The notes beneath the pieces were generated by a model. It was not told where the DNA came from. It searched no databases and saw only the letters and a program-made list of their open reading frames with translations. 64,000 bases of DNA from Sambucus nigra. Its lineage: Eukaryota; Streptophyta; Magnoliopsida; Dipsacales; Adoxaceae. A program made the translations under genes and the position numbers. The stretch is from the NCBI GenBank assembly GCA_949130495.1, contig OX422207.1, forward strand, positions 830,526,073 to 830,590,072. Reading direction: 5' to 3'. Positions 1-10,558 of this stretch are shown piece after piece; positions within the stretch are counted from its first letter, which is position 1; each line of letters opens with the position of its first letter.

Positions 1-480
1 AATTCCGAAATCGGAAAAAAATACAATTTCGAAAAAAATCGGATTTGGCTTCGGAATGCCGAATTTTTTGCCGATTTTTTCGAATTTTTTTTCGAAACAT
101 ACTTTTCCGATACGATCTGGCCGAAACACAACCCTAATGCTGGGGGGTGGCACTGCGCACCCCCAAGCTTATATAAGGCCACTTCATCTTCTTCATTAAG
201 ATCGAGTAATTCAAGGTCAAGAAGAAACTCTGTTAAATTGTAATCTAGAGAGAGAGAAAGCTTGAGTGATTGTAAATATGGCCTTTAGTGCCTATAGAAA
301 TGCAACACCCTCATCATCTTTCACAATGGAGTAGGCCCATGCCGAACCACTTACATCTCTGTGTCTTTTATCTCTCTCATCCCCTTCTCTATATTCATAT
401 ATTTATGTGATTTTCTCTATTATTGACATAGATAGAATTTGAGCTATACTTATATATGAGGTGGTGATTATCAACATCAT
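1..480 (+). repeat. LTR-like fragment with TATA box (possibly copia type)
   Basis: A promoter-like stretch with the layout of the U3-R-U5 part of a plant LTR. A cluster of TCGGAA/TTCGAA-type CpG motifs lies at about 1-115. A short hairpin follows (GGGGGTG at 143-149 pairing with CACCCCC near 158-164). A TATA box (TATATAAGG, 170-178) comes next, then a GA-rich leader with GAGAGAGAGAAAG near 251-263. The stretch CCGAACCAC near 343-351 resembles U5 regions of Tork-type copia LTRs. No second LTR, primer site or coding region belongs to it in this window. It may be a truncated or solo LTR running off the left edge, or an unrelated promoter-like sequence. Confidence 0.35.
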
Positions 481-848
481 CACCAACTAAATTCTTAAAT
501 GATGCAAACTTGCCTTGTGGATTTATTGAGGAATCAATCCCTAAAATCTCCAATTCTCTTCTCCTCTTGATGACTCTTCTCTCTAGCTTTAGTGTTCCTA
601 TCTAAGGTGTAAAGTGTGAACAATAAGAAATCTAGTGTCCCTTTAAGCCACTTAGTCTCAAAATTAGACTTAAGCCATATATGGGCCTTAACCAAATGAG
701 CCCCAAAACACCTCTAAATGACCCAAAACAGTACTCAAGCCATATATTAACCCAAATAATTGCCCAAGCCACATATTAACCAAAGTCAGATTCTCTTAGT
801 GTCATCCAAAGTTTCTTATCTTCAATTTTTCACCCTCTTTGGTAATTA
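481..848. other. AT-rich spacer, no feature seen
   Basis: No open frame of useful length, no RNA gene and no clear repeat was seen. The stretch contains repeated phrases such as AAGCCATATAT and AACCCAAA around 670-780, which look like local slippage. Confidence 0.4.
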
Positions 849-1058
849 ATGATTGTTTGGCACAACTGTAAAGAGCAACTCAAATCTATAAAGTTTAAAA
901 TCAATCATATTTTCAGAGAAGGGAATAAAGTAGCTGATAAATTAGCCAATATAGGATCAAATTATCCTATTGGGCATTGGTGGACCACCCCTCCTAAAGA
1001 AATTGAAGGTCTTCTTCAAATGGACAGACTTGGATTTCCAAATTATAGAATTAGATGA
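849..1058 (+). pseudogene. LINE RNase H C-terminal remnant
   Basis: A 69-residue open frame matches the end of the RNase H domain found at the C-terminus of plant LINE (non-LTR) polyproteins. The diagnostic stretch is HIFREGNKVADKLANIG at about residues 21-37, where the AD is part of the conserved C-terminal RNase H motif. It is followed by the usual WW...P tail and a stop close to LGFPNYR. The reverse transcriptase and the rest of RNase H are missing upstream, so this is a 5'-truncated, dead copy, which is the usual fate of LINEs. The T/A-rich stretch after the stop, to about 1200, is probably its 3' UTR. The same domain also occurs in stand-alone RNase H-like plant proteins, so LINE origin is likely but not proven. 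Confidence 0.65.
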
Positions 1059-1730
1059 ATATTTTCGTTTTTCCTTGATGTATACGAATTTTTTATTTCT
1101 TTTTTATTCTTTGTACTTGCCACCGTGGGGAGGCTATTTCCTCACATTTTCTTTTCTTTAATACATAGTTCTCTAGCTAAATAAAAAGAGAGTTTTTTTT
1201 TACAGGAACCCGATATCGCACAACACGAACAAAACCCAACACAAACCGTTGACAAATCTCTCTTCCATTAATGATCTTGTTAAATCTAATGGTATTTTTA
1301 GTCAAAAATATTTTTTATAACCACCATGTACAAACCTCATACCCAACATAACTTAAAACCATACTCAACCCCATTAATTTCAAAGTGATAACATTTATTT
1401 ATCCACGTGTTTTTGTTATTTTGGGTATGATTTTTGAGTTATTTTAAGCATAATATTTAAGTATGGGATAAGTAAATGAAACTTATGTATTGATATAGTA
1501 GTTATGTTGACTAATTTTGTTGTATTTAAAGGAAAATTTGACAAAAGGGTTATTGATGCAAACATAACAAACTTTATGGGCTTAATTATTACGAAAAGAA
1601 AGTTTGAGGGTCAAAACATTACACTATCGATAGTTTAATGGCTAATAGTGTAATTTAACCTAATAATAAACCCTCTTTAACTATTCACATTTTACGAACT
1701 ATCCAAAGTACTCATCACTCTAGAATTAAG
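1059..1730. other. LINE 3' tail and AT-rich spacer
   Basis: The first ~140 bases look like the 3' UTR of the LINE remnant, ending near AATAAAAAGAGAG and a T-run at about 1193-1201. The rest is AT-rich with no supported gene or repeat. Confidence 0.35.
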
Positions 1731-2118
1731 GCTCTGTTTGGGAGTTTAGGATAGAAAAGAAAATAAGAGAGGTTTATGAGGGGAAAAAGGAAAGTTAATA
1801 AAAGATACGAGAAAAGAAGAGAATAAAATATGAATTAATATTCCTTACTTTTGGGGGGATTCAAAGAGAGATGGCAAAATAACTTTCTTTCTTATTTTTT
1901 TGAGTTGAGAGGGGAATAGTTTTTTAAGGGGAATTAAGCATATCATTAAAAAAGTGATTTCCCTCCTTCTTTTTCGATTAGGAAAGAAAGTTTTGCAGAG
2001 AAAGAAAGAGAGAGAATTTTCAAAGTATTACTTGATTTTCTCTCATTTTAAACATTTTTCTCATTTAAACTCCCAAATGAAACAAAGTGTTTCTTTTCTC
2101 TCATTTTAAACTCCCAAG
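1731..2118. repeat. Possible MITE-like inverted repeat
   Basis: The left edge has CTCTGTTTGGGAGTTTAG (near 1733-1750). The right edge has the inverted form AAACTCCCAAATGAAACAAAG (near 2068-2088), with a second AAACTCCCAAG near 2107-2117. The CTCTGTTTGG type of end is common in plant hAT and Harbinger MITEs. The interior is purine-rich and then pyrimidine-rich, as in a fold-back element. No clean target duplication was found and the inverted repeat has a ~5-base offset, so the call is tentative. Confidence 0.3.
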
Positions 2119-2990
2119 TCCATAATGCACTTTTCTTTCTTGAACATAATTAACGAACCAAATTATGGGACAATAAACAAATGATGATCTTGGTTATATG
2201 GTTGAGTGTTTCGTTAATGTATACAAAAAGAAGATAATTACTTTTGGTTTGGGACAAATGGAGTATCAAAAATGTTGATAGAGATATATTTTCTATATTA
2301 AAATGACTAGTTTTTTTATATTTTATGTTGTTAGTAAATAATGAATAGTTCATGGGGGTATACTTATAATTCACCCTTAATTTTTGGGGTTTAGGGGAAA
2401 TTTCTAATATTACCCCTTAAAATGATTTAGGTGTCTTAATTTTCCCTCTCAACTAAAATTCTAATAACTAGTGTAAAAATTCAAAATTTTGGTTTTGTTT
2501 TTCTCCTTCTTGTACTTGGTTTTGCTTCCTACACTCTAGCATCTCTAAATTGATTTAGGAGGGTAGAAGACTATGTTTCACACTACAAAATACAAAAATA
2601 CCTTGATCATTTATCGTAATGGGAAACTGCATATTGTGGGATAAAGATGTAAGTTCTTGTGGTTAATGATACTTCGACTTTTCGAGTTCGATGTTAAATG
2701 ATGAATATTGTTTAGTTTGAAACTCCTAATAATATTATAATACTCATCGACATTTCTTTAAGTATAATTTATTATCTAGTCATGATGTTTAAGATAAAAA
2801 AACATTGTAAAGTGTTAGTTTTATATTTTGCTTATGCAAATAATATAAAGATAGATCTTACAATAAGATAAAGTTAGCTTTTCACGAACCTAATACATAC
2901 ATAGACTTGACTTTTCGGTTTTGAAAACTTTATAGGTTTATTCCAAAAAAATTACAATGCACGTGAAAATCCATTTTATTCTAGCTCTTT
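2119..2990. other. AT-rich intergenic DNA
   Basis: No coding frame, RNA gene or recognisable repeat is supported here. Short open frames on the minus strand are low-complexity and lack any domain signal. Confidence 0.35.
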
Positions 2991-3527
2991 TTTAGACTCA
3001 TTTAGGTGTTATAGAGATCTTAAATTAGGCTTGGGCATAAGTATACCATTAAGGGAGTTATTAGACCAATTCGGGTATAGTTTTGGACTTTAGGGGTTTA
3101 TGGGTAACTCGGTATTAGTGATTATAATAAGGTTTTTAATTAACTAAGAACTCATTCCTATCCACCACAACATAACCCTAGTAGCCCCACACCCATTAGA
3201 GAGGTTGCTAAGGCTAGGGAAGGGAGAAAGGGCAAGGATCCAAGAGGAGGAGATCCAATCAACAGTTTAAGGTAATAATTCTCTTACTAAATCAATTTTC
3301 AATTTGCTTCTTAATTCATTTATGTATTTCTCATAGAAATTTTAGGGTTAATTAGACAAATTGATGAGTTGAATAATTGGAATGAACTTTATAAATTTTC
3401 AAGAACAAGTTTGAAACTATGGTATTTAAGGATTAACTAATTGGTGAAAACCCCAAACATTGAGTATGTCGTGACTTGGGAATTAAACCTTAAAACTCAT
3501 TTTGTATGAGTGACGAATTGGTGATTA
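2991..3527 (+). repeat. Putative left part of an old gypsy-type LTR (gypsy-3)
   Basis: This block has the same order of parts as the gypsy-1 and gypsy-2 LTRs. It carries a G/A-rich leader (around 3205-3255) followed by a good 5' splice-donor-like site, AAGGTAATAA, at 3269-3278. Together with 10559-12318 it would form one LTR split by the copia-type element at 3533-10553. Its start could not be placed. This is inference from layout; no second copy lies in the window. Confidence 0.3.
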
Positions 3528-3532
3528 TAATT

Positions 3533-4602
3533 TGTAAGGACATTTTAATCTGTTATAATTTTTTATGTCGTATACCGACACACCATCGAAGAAGTTCAAG
3601 ATCATATTTTCATCAATACGAATCCTAAATATCAAGTTGCTTCAACAAATAACCTCTACAAGTTTTACATTTGTAAGGTAATGTTTTAGAGTACCTTAAT
3701 AATTCACTTAGAGCATTAGGATATTTTTACAAAATATTTTCTAAGTGTTGGAGCGTTGTTTTTCGTCAAAATATTTTTACAAGAAATTTTTGTAAGTGTT
3801 GAGATGGAGTTTTTGACAAAGTAAAAATTTTATTTTCGCTGACTTTCGTTCGAGCGCCAAGCGCTTGCCGTTCAAGCGACATGGCTATTTCGCGCGAAGC
3901 TCGTTTGAGCGACGTGTGTACTCGTTCGAGTGATTTCTTGTTTCGTTCGAGCGACCTGCCGACTTAATGTTTTTTATTAATACTCGTTAAATGAGTTCAT
4001 TTTCATTAAGAAGACCAGTGCAAAAACAGTCAACGTTTTCTGCAAAACAACAGTATAATTTTGTCTTCTTTTTTTAGTGTTCTTTTGACTTTGTTTTCAA
4101 TTCACAAAAATCCCAATCTTTATGTGAGTTGTTTTGGAACCCGAGAGCATACCTTGTTATTTGTTCATCTTTGTGGAGGAGATATCTACTATAGAAGACT
4201 GCGTGTCTTTGGGTAGTACTTGCGGGTGTTCTCTTGCTGAATCTGGGACTGCGATTCGTGTGTTGTCGCTGCATGTGAACCATTGTTGACTCTAGGCTGC
4301 GTGTCTATGTAGGATTGCTGAGGTAATCTTATTGCTGATTTCATTGTAATTCTATGTAAGTTGCGATTTACTTTTTATAATGAAATAAAGGTTTTCCCTT
4401 TGGGGGTTTCCTTAATTCAGTGAGTTAGCAAATTTATTTGTGTTGGTTTGATTTGACACACGTAGTTGCATGTTTAGGGCTAAATTAATAAATTGGAGTT
4501 AATTAATTAATTTGAACTATTTAAAGATTGACTATAATTAAATAAGTGTTCCTTTCATAAGATTGGAAATTTGCAAACTTTATCGATATTGCACACTATT
4601 CA
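3533..4602 (+). repeat. 5' LTR of TR-GAG-like element (1,070 bp)
   Basis: Begins TGTAAGGACATTTTA and ends CACACTATTCA. It aligns with 8255-8525 plus 9789-10553. CpG-rich near-palindromes of the type CGTTCGAGCGAC cluster at about 3848-3955, just before the position that reads TATAAATA in the 3' LTR; here that TATA is degraded. A splice-donor-like GAGGTAATC lies at about 4319-4327. The two LTRs differ by many substitutions and small indels, so the insertion is old. Confidence 0.9.
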
Positions 4603-4605
4603 AAT

Positions 4606-4617
4606 TAGTATCAAAGC
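4606..4617 (+). promoter_or_regulatory. Primer-binding site, initiator Met-tRNA type
   Basis: TAGTATCAAAGC, three bases after the LTR end, matches the plant Met-tRNA primer site TGGTATCAGAGC at 10 of 12 positions. The two mismatches fit an aged element. Confidence 0.7.
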
Positions 4618-4708
4618 AGGTATCACTAATTTATTATGATTTCCTATTTTTTTGCAAAGTTTTGTGATATCGATTTTTTTTAAAAAAATTATTTTTTGAA
4701 AAAATCTC

Positions 4709-6586
4709 ATGTCTCCAATGGAACACTTATATAATCGGATGCCCATCTTTAACGGAACAAATTATGCCTATTGGAAAGATCGCATGAAATATATTTTAAA
4801 GGCAATTGATGAACGTGCTTGGTTGTTGTGTGAAAGAGGGTGGACTCCTCCCATTGTCACCATAAATGATATTGTGTCTTTAAAACCCGTGTCGGCCTAG
4901 ACTGAAGATGATTTTAAAATGTCTAATTTTAATTCACGTGATTTGAGTGCTATTTCTGGAGCCGTCACTCCCGACGATTTCTGCCGAATTATGACGTGCA
5001 TCGCGTCTAAAGATGCATGGGATGTTTTGCAATTGACACATGAGGGTATAAACACGGTTAAAGAATCAAAGGAGCAAAATTTGTCCACCCAATTTGAGAC
5101 CATTACCATGTTAGAGTCTGAATTCTTTAATGATTTTTATGCACGTTTGTCGGACATTGTTAACACGAGTTTTAATTTGGGTGAGGCAACGCGTGTCGTT
5201 AAAAAGATTTTGAGGTCGCTCCCGAAAAGATTTATTCCAGTAGCCACTATTTTAAATTCAATGGGAAATTTGAGAACTTTTAATTAGAAGAATTGGTAGG
5301 AGACTTACAAACGTAGGAAATTGATATGTTTCCTAAAACTGTCAAGCCTAAAGATAAAGGGATTGCACTTAGAGCCCATTCTAGGCAAAGTGACAAGAGT
5401 GAGAAGAAAAAGAAAGAGCGACTTTGTGAGTCCGATTCTGATGGCGATTTTAATTTTGATGATATGGTCTTATTTGCAAAAATTTTAAAAAAGTTTCTCA
5501 AAGTTTCAAATAAAATTCTTCCAATAAGAAATTTTTTGAGAAAAATAAAAAGAAAGAAAAGGTCAAAGAAAGCGGTGAGAAAGAGAAAGGGAGAGAAAAA
5601 TAGAGTGATAGTGAGTATGATGTAGAAGATCTTGAAAACATCTCATGTTTTGAGTGTAAGGGTAAAATGTACAAGTCCTTTGAGTGTCCCACTTGGCTTA
5701 GAAGAAAGGGCAGGAAAGTAGCCATGCCCGCCATAGCTAGCGATAGTGAGGGTGAGGATGTTAAGCTGAGTGATGAAAAAGCCCATGGGATGTGCGTAGC
5801 ATTTTTAGCTAGTTGAGTGAGCACACCTAGTTTGTCCCATGATGGTGAGGATACCTTTTCACGTGAGAGTCCCAAGGAAGTTTTGAGTGTTCCAAGTAAG
5901 GGAGAAAGTGAGTTTGAGAGTGGAGATGAAAGTGAGCTCCAAAAAGCCTTTAGATATTTATACGTCGAGACCTTAAAAATAAAGAAAGTGAATAGGGATT
6001 TAGGTCGTCGGATTTTAGATTTGGAGAGAGACAAAGAGGTTTTGAGATGGGAAAGTGTGATTTGACCGACACGGTGTCTAGTCTGATGACATGTGTATCC
6101 CAAGTCGAGTGTGATCTCGAACGTGCTCGAGAGGTCAATGCCACTTTAGAGAACGCATCTAAGAAGGTTGAAAAGATTGTTTTCAATCTCGATTTGGGTA
6201 TTGTTAACGGGTTAGGAATAGGTAATGACGGTGTATCCACTTCTCACATTGCGCCCGAGTCGATTCCCGTTTTAGTGATTAATTCAGTTGGCCTAAAACC
6301 AAACCCACCTAGGTATCCCATTCTTATTAGGAGAGAGCTTCCTAGACGATTTGAGAGAGGCGTCCCTAGACCCGTGTATGTTTGCTCATATTGCAAAAAG
6401 AGTGGACACCTTCGGGAATTTTGTTTTAAGTTGGGTGGTGTGTCACGTAGAGGTTTACCACGTTTTGCTACAATAAGTTTTCACACGCACGCACCCACTC
6501 ATGATACTTTTCTTGCACATAATGATAGAGAGTTTGCACATATTCGAGAGCAAGTAAAGTTTTTAGTCAAAACTTCACATGATTAG
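4709..6586 (+). pseudogene. Decayed copia gag (UBN2-type) of the TR-GAG-like element
   Basis: The frames starting at 4709 and 4919 are the same frame split by a TAG at 4898. They encode the UBN2-type Gag core (FNGTNYAYWKDRM near the start, then SKDAWDVL and ILRSLPKRF). The frame then shifts by one before 5326 and again before 5643. There a zinc-knuckle-like CFECKGKMYKSFEC has Tyr in place of the zinc-binding His. A TGA follows at 5814, then acidic and coiled-coil-like sequence. After another shift the frame 6047-6586 carries a good CCHC knuckle, CSYCKKSGHLREFC. Gag would form the virus-like particle and bind the element RNA. At least two in-frame stops and about three frameshifts make it non-functional. 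The long Gag with a coiled coil and two knuckles resembles Sirevirus Gag. Confidence 0.8.
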
Positions 6587-8243
6587 ATGGAGGTTTTTCA
6601 TAGGATGTCGCCACCTTTGGAAAACCCCATCGTACCTAACGATTAAGGTTTAGACTTTTTGCTTGCTTAGGATGATTTGCATGTTGATATTTTATGCCTA
6701 TTGCTAGTGTGTACCACTTTTGTACATTTTGGATATAGTTTCAAAAGACCAAAAAGATTTATTTTGATAAAAAAATTTAAAAATTCCAAAAAGATTTTTT
6801 GTATTTTATTTGGCACCGTTTATGAATGGACATTTAGGATGTATTTTGTTTGGCACCGTTTATGAATGGACATTTAGGATGACCAAGTCACAATTTCATT
6901 CCATATTCATGTGACTATTTAATAGTGTTTTGAGACAATATATCATGTCATCCATGTGCTTCACAATGTTTAGAGTCATTAAAATGTTATTAGTTGTTAC
7001 TACCTACATGTTTGACTCATGATTTCCCTTATTGCACACGTGCACGGATTTGTTTGACTATTGTTCTTATCTATCACATGTTGGTCGAGTGTTTAATCTC
7101 AATTCCGTCTATAAAAATTAACCAAATGAAATAATACGAGAACAATAAAAGTATTGCATGTAAGATCCATTGCCCGTGAGGAATTTGTTTAGGATGAAAA
7201 AATTGATGAGTGCACAGGAAAGGGCTGGGAGTGAATAATTATCACGTCGTGAAAGCTACCGTTTGAAAAGAGCCCCGAAAAATATTAAGGCAATATAAAT
7301 AAAAATATGCCAAAAATTTGGGCCAATAGGTTTTCTCTAAGTTGAGAATTTGGTACCTCATTAGATAAAGAAAATTCATTATTATATATGAGGGTGTTTG
7401 GTTGGAAAATAAATCAATGGGTTTGCACGTCCTTTGAAAAATTCTCGAAACTATATTAAATAGTTTTTGGACGTTATTGGTGTGAAAATCACTTAGGACT
7501 GGATTTGTTTATATAACTAAGACGATGTCACCTAAATTCAATAATTTTACACATAAGGATGTTTTTTATGTTCATTCAATAGGAGTACACTTTTGCATCA
7601 TGCACATTTGCTTGATTGAGTTTTATTACCTATTGAATTTGTTCACACCCATTCATTCCATCTCTATAATTTGGTTATCTTAGTGTAAATTCGTGGTGCG
7701 TGATTTGTGTTTGTAAATTTTTATGTGAAATTTTTTGAAAAATCAAAATTAGTTTGTGAACATTTTTTTAGCATATCTTTGCATGAGCGCATTTGATACA
7801 ATTTTTGCTATGCTTGTCGTGACACCCCGATTTATTTTGTTTATTCGTTTCCTAGTCTATTTCGGACAAATAAAAAGGGGGAGAACGAATTATGGGGGAG
7901 TTTTGAGTATGGGGGAGATTTTACATGATTATGTTTATATCATTTCAAACTCGATACGTCACATGATATTTTCTTTGTCTCATGTGTAGGTACAAAAGAT
8001 TGATGATCATATGTTGCACACACTGATGAGAAAAGTTTTTGAGATTGTTGAAGATTTTGAAAGTTTGAATACTTGTCATTTATCTTTCCATTTTTATGTT
8101 CATGGGAGGGTAGATTTGTATAGGTCATTTTATTTGATAATTCGAATTTTTTATTTTGTACCGGCATAAACATGTGAGGGTAGATTTGTATAGATCATTT
8201 TATTTGATAATTCAAATTTTTTATTTTGTAACGGCATAGACAT
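6587..8243 (+). other. Non-coding interior of TR-GAG-like element
   Basis: About 1.65 kb between gag and the 3' LTR, where copia elements normally carry pol. No conserved motif of protease, integrase, reverse transcriptase or RNase H was seen in any frame. The segment contains two short tandem duplications (listed separately) and purine tracts such as AAAAAGGGGGAGA near 7872-7884 and ATGGGGGAG near 7892. Confidence 0.7.
6801..6880. repeat. Tandem duplication, 2 x 40 bp
   Basis: Units 6801-6840 and 6841-6880 are identical except one base (GTATTTTATT versus GTATTTTGTT at the start). This is a recent slippage or template-switch event inside the element. Confidence 0.9.
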
Positions 8244-8254
8244 ATGGGGAGATT
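8101..8254. repeat. 70-bp tandem repeat multiplying the polypurine tract
   Basis: Units 8101-8170 and 8171-8240 are near-identical. A partial third unit starting at 8241 contains the real polypurine tract (ATGGGGAGATT, 8244-8254) and runs into the 3' LTR start. Each unit carries GGGAGGGTAGATTTGTA or a close variant, so the priming site for plus-strand DNA appears three times. Multiplied polypurine tracts are a known feature of Sireviruses. Confidence 0.75.
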
Positions 8255-8523
8255 TGTAAGGACATTTTAGTCTATTATCATTTTGTATGTCGTATACCGC
8301 TACACAGTCGAAGAAGTTCAAGATCATATTTGCATCAAAACGAATCTGAAATATCATGTTGTTTCAACAAATAACCTCTATTGGATTTACATTTGCAAGG
8401 TAATGTTTTAGAGTACCTTAATAAGTCACTTCGAGCATTGGGATATTTTTATAAAATATTTTCTAAATGTTGGAGCGTTGTTTTTCGTCAAAATATTTTT
8501 ACAAGTAAAATTTTTATTCTTGC

Positions 8524-9788
8524 TGATTGTCTCTAGGGAGCTTGAAGATAATCGCGAGATTAGAGATAATCCCCGCCAGCTAATACAACAGACTCAAAGG
8601 ATTAAAGCAGGTCAACAGCTCAAGAGAGGAAGCTTAGTGTGGCAGCTCGAGCGAGGTAGCTCACTGCGGCAGCTCAAGCAAGGCAGCTCAGCGTGGCACC
8701 CCAGGGAGATCTTCTGGTGAAGAAACTGGATGAGAGTGATCATACTTTAGCTTTATTGTCTTACTTAGTCATGTGGTATCTTTTGTTTATATTGACTATG
8801 AGCTGTAACGATTATAATGATTATTTAGTGTGAGGTCAAATAGTACTTATGAGAGACCAAGCCTGGCAGGGTCTGGGAGAGCTTTCATGCTCTTTCGAAT
8901 GACCTCGCTGTGGAAACTTCAGAGGGACCTGTTTTGGAGGATTGATAAGTGAGACACCGTTAGGGCTTGTTCTGACCATCTTAGATACACCTGGTAAAAC
9001 AACGAAATACCTTTAATCGTGGAATCTGGGACGTAGCAGCCTTGAGTTCCATCGTGCATTGAGTTGTGAACCAAACAACCCTCTACTTAATATCACATCT
9101 ACTTTAGGTGATGTTACTATCGAGCTAAGCAATGTCAAATCTACACTTGAGTAAACCACCGTGGTATTTGGGGTTGTCAAACAGTTGGTGAGCCACCTGT
9201 GTGATGACAGCCCCCTGACGAGCAATGGTTAGGCAAAAAGCATGTTTTGGAATTTAATGTTTATGACGTGTAGCTGACTAGTCCATTAGGCACTTAATGT
9301 TTGTGGCATAAAGTATGAGGGATGTCTTTCACAGCTATAAAAGACTAAGGCACCTTGGGAGTGGTGTGGGGAGCTATTTATGGGCCTCAACCACTTCTGA
9401 GGGGGATATGTTTTTTCAAAGTCCTTCTCTAGAGAGATTATCATCAGAGAGAAAGAACTTATTACAAATCAGAGCTCTTACTCACCCACCATTGTCATTT
9501 ATTATGAAGATTTTAATAACTAACTAGAGATCTTTCTGAGGTTGTTGGTGTGTTTAGCTGCCTGCCAAGGTGTATCCAGGGTGCTTACTCCTTTCTCCCT
9601 CTAAATGAGTTACTTATGAGTTCCCTCTATTATTGTTTGAGTTATACATGAGTGCATTGTGAGTCTAATCTGAGTATTAACCAGATATAATATTGTGTGT
9701 TTACTTATGTTCATTAAAGAGTTTCTGGGTTATCATTTATCACCATACCTATAGGGGTTACGCCTCCATCTAATCTAAATTACCCTCT
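8524..9788. mobile_element. Unclassified ~1.26-kb insertion in the TR-GAG 3' LTR (solo-LTR-like)
   Basis: Alignment of the two host LTRs shows about 1.26 kb of extra DNA here. The flanks read TGCTG on the left and CGCTG on the right, compatible with a 5-bp target duplication with one change. The exact ends are uncertain by a few bases. It has no coding capacity. A TATA box (TATAAAAG, about 9337-9344) is followed by a leader-like region, and three 27-bp repeats lie at 8616-8696, so it may be a solo LTR of another family. Clear TG...CA ends were not found. Confidence 0.45.
8616..8696 (+). repeat. Tandem repeat, 3 x 27 bp
   Basis: Units 8616-8642, 8643-8669 and 8670-8696 each start CAGCTC(A/G)AG and end TG(T/C)GG. 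The unit contains the near-palindrome GCTCGAGC. The frame reads as a repeated nine-residue unit (QLKRGS-like), but there is no sign that it is translated. Confidence 0.85.
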
Positions 9789-10558
9789 TACGCTGTTGTT
9801 CGAGCGACAAGTTCCTGTCGTTCAAGCGACATGGCTATGTCGCGTGAATCTCGTTCGAGCGACGCGTGTACTCGTTCGAGTGAATTCTTGTTTCGTTTGA
9901 GCGACCTGTCGACTTAATTCTTTTATAAATAGTCTTTAAATGAGTCCGTTTTTGTTAAGAAGACCTGTGCAAAAAAAAATATATGTTTTCTGCAAAAATG
10001 GCAGTACGATTTTGTCTTCTTATTTTAGGGTTCTTTTGACTTTGTTTTCAATTCATAAAAATCCCAATCTTTATGTGAGTTATTTTGGAACCCGAGAACA
10101 TACTTTGTTATTTGTCCATCTTTGTGGAGGAGATCTCTACTATAGAAGACTGCATGTCTTTGGGGAGTACTTGCGGGTGTTCTCTTGCTGAATCTGGGAT
10201 TGCGGTTCATGTGTTGTCGCTGCGTGTGAACCATTGCTGACTCTAGGCTACATGCCTATGTAGGGTTGCTAAGGTAATCTTATTACTGATTTCATTATAA
10301 TTCCATGTAAGTTGAGATTTACTTTTTATAATGAAATAAAGGTTTCCCTTTGGGGTTTTTCCTTAATTTAACATATTAGCAAATTTATTTATGTTGGTTT
10401 GATTTGACACATGTAGTTGCATGTTTAGGGCTGAATTAATAAATTGGAGTTAATTAATTAATTTAAATTATTTAAAGATTGACTTTAATTAAACAAGTGT
10501 TCATTTCATAAGATTGGAAATTTGCAAACTTTATCGATATTTCACACTCTTCATAATT

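Larger units (their letters stand above)
3533..10553 (+). mobile_element. Non-autonomous copia-type element encoding only gag (TR-GAG-like)
   Basis: A complete LTR retrotransposon by structure. It has TG...CA ends and a perfect 5-bp target duplication TAATT at 3528-3532 and 10554-10558. The 5' LTR is 3533-4602, the Met-tRNA primer site is at 4606-4617, and a purine tract at 8244-8254 abuts the 3' LTR (8255-10553). The 3' LTR is interrupted by a ~1.26-kb insertion. The 3.65-kb interior holds a decayed gag (4709-6586) and then about 1.65 kb without any protease, integrase, reverse transcriptase or RNase H signal. Elements with gag but no pol have been described in plants as TR-GAG. This one would have needed pol from a related (probably Sirevirus-like) element. 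Confidence 0.85.
8255..10553 (+). repeat. 3' LTR of TR-GAG-like element, interrupted
   Basis: Begins TGTAAGGACATTTTAG and ends CACACTCTTCA, followed by target duplication TAATT. LTR sequence covers 8255-8525 and about 9789-10553; foreign DNA sits between. About 38 bp present in the 5' LTR near 3782-3820 are absent here, flanked by ACAAG/ACAAAG, which suggests slippage. TATAAAT at 9924-9930 is the likely TATA box, directly after the CpG-rich near-palindrome cluster at about 9798-9910. Confidence 0.85.

Noticed and set aside
142..164. Hairpin as a transcription terminator
   Set aside because: Plant nuclear genes do not use bacterial-type terminators; it lies upstream of a TATA box.
5498..6103. 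201-residue minus-strand open frame
   Set aside because: It is a Ser/Leu-rich shadow of the plus-strand gag pseudogene.
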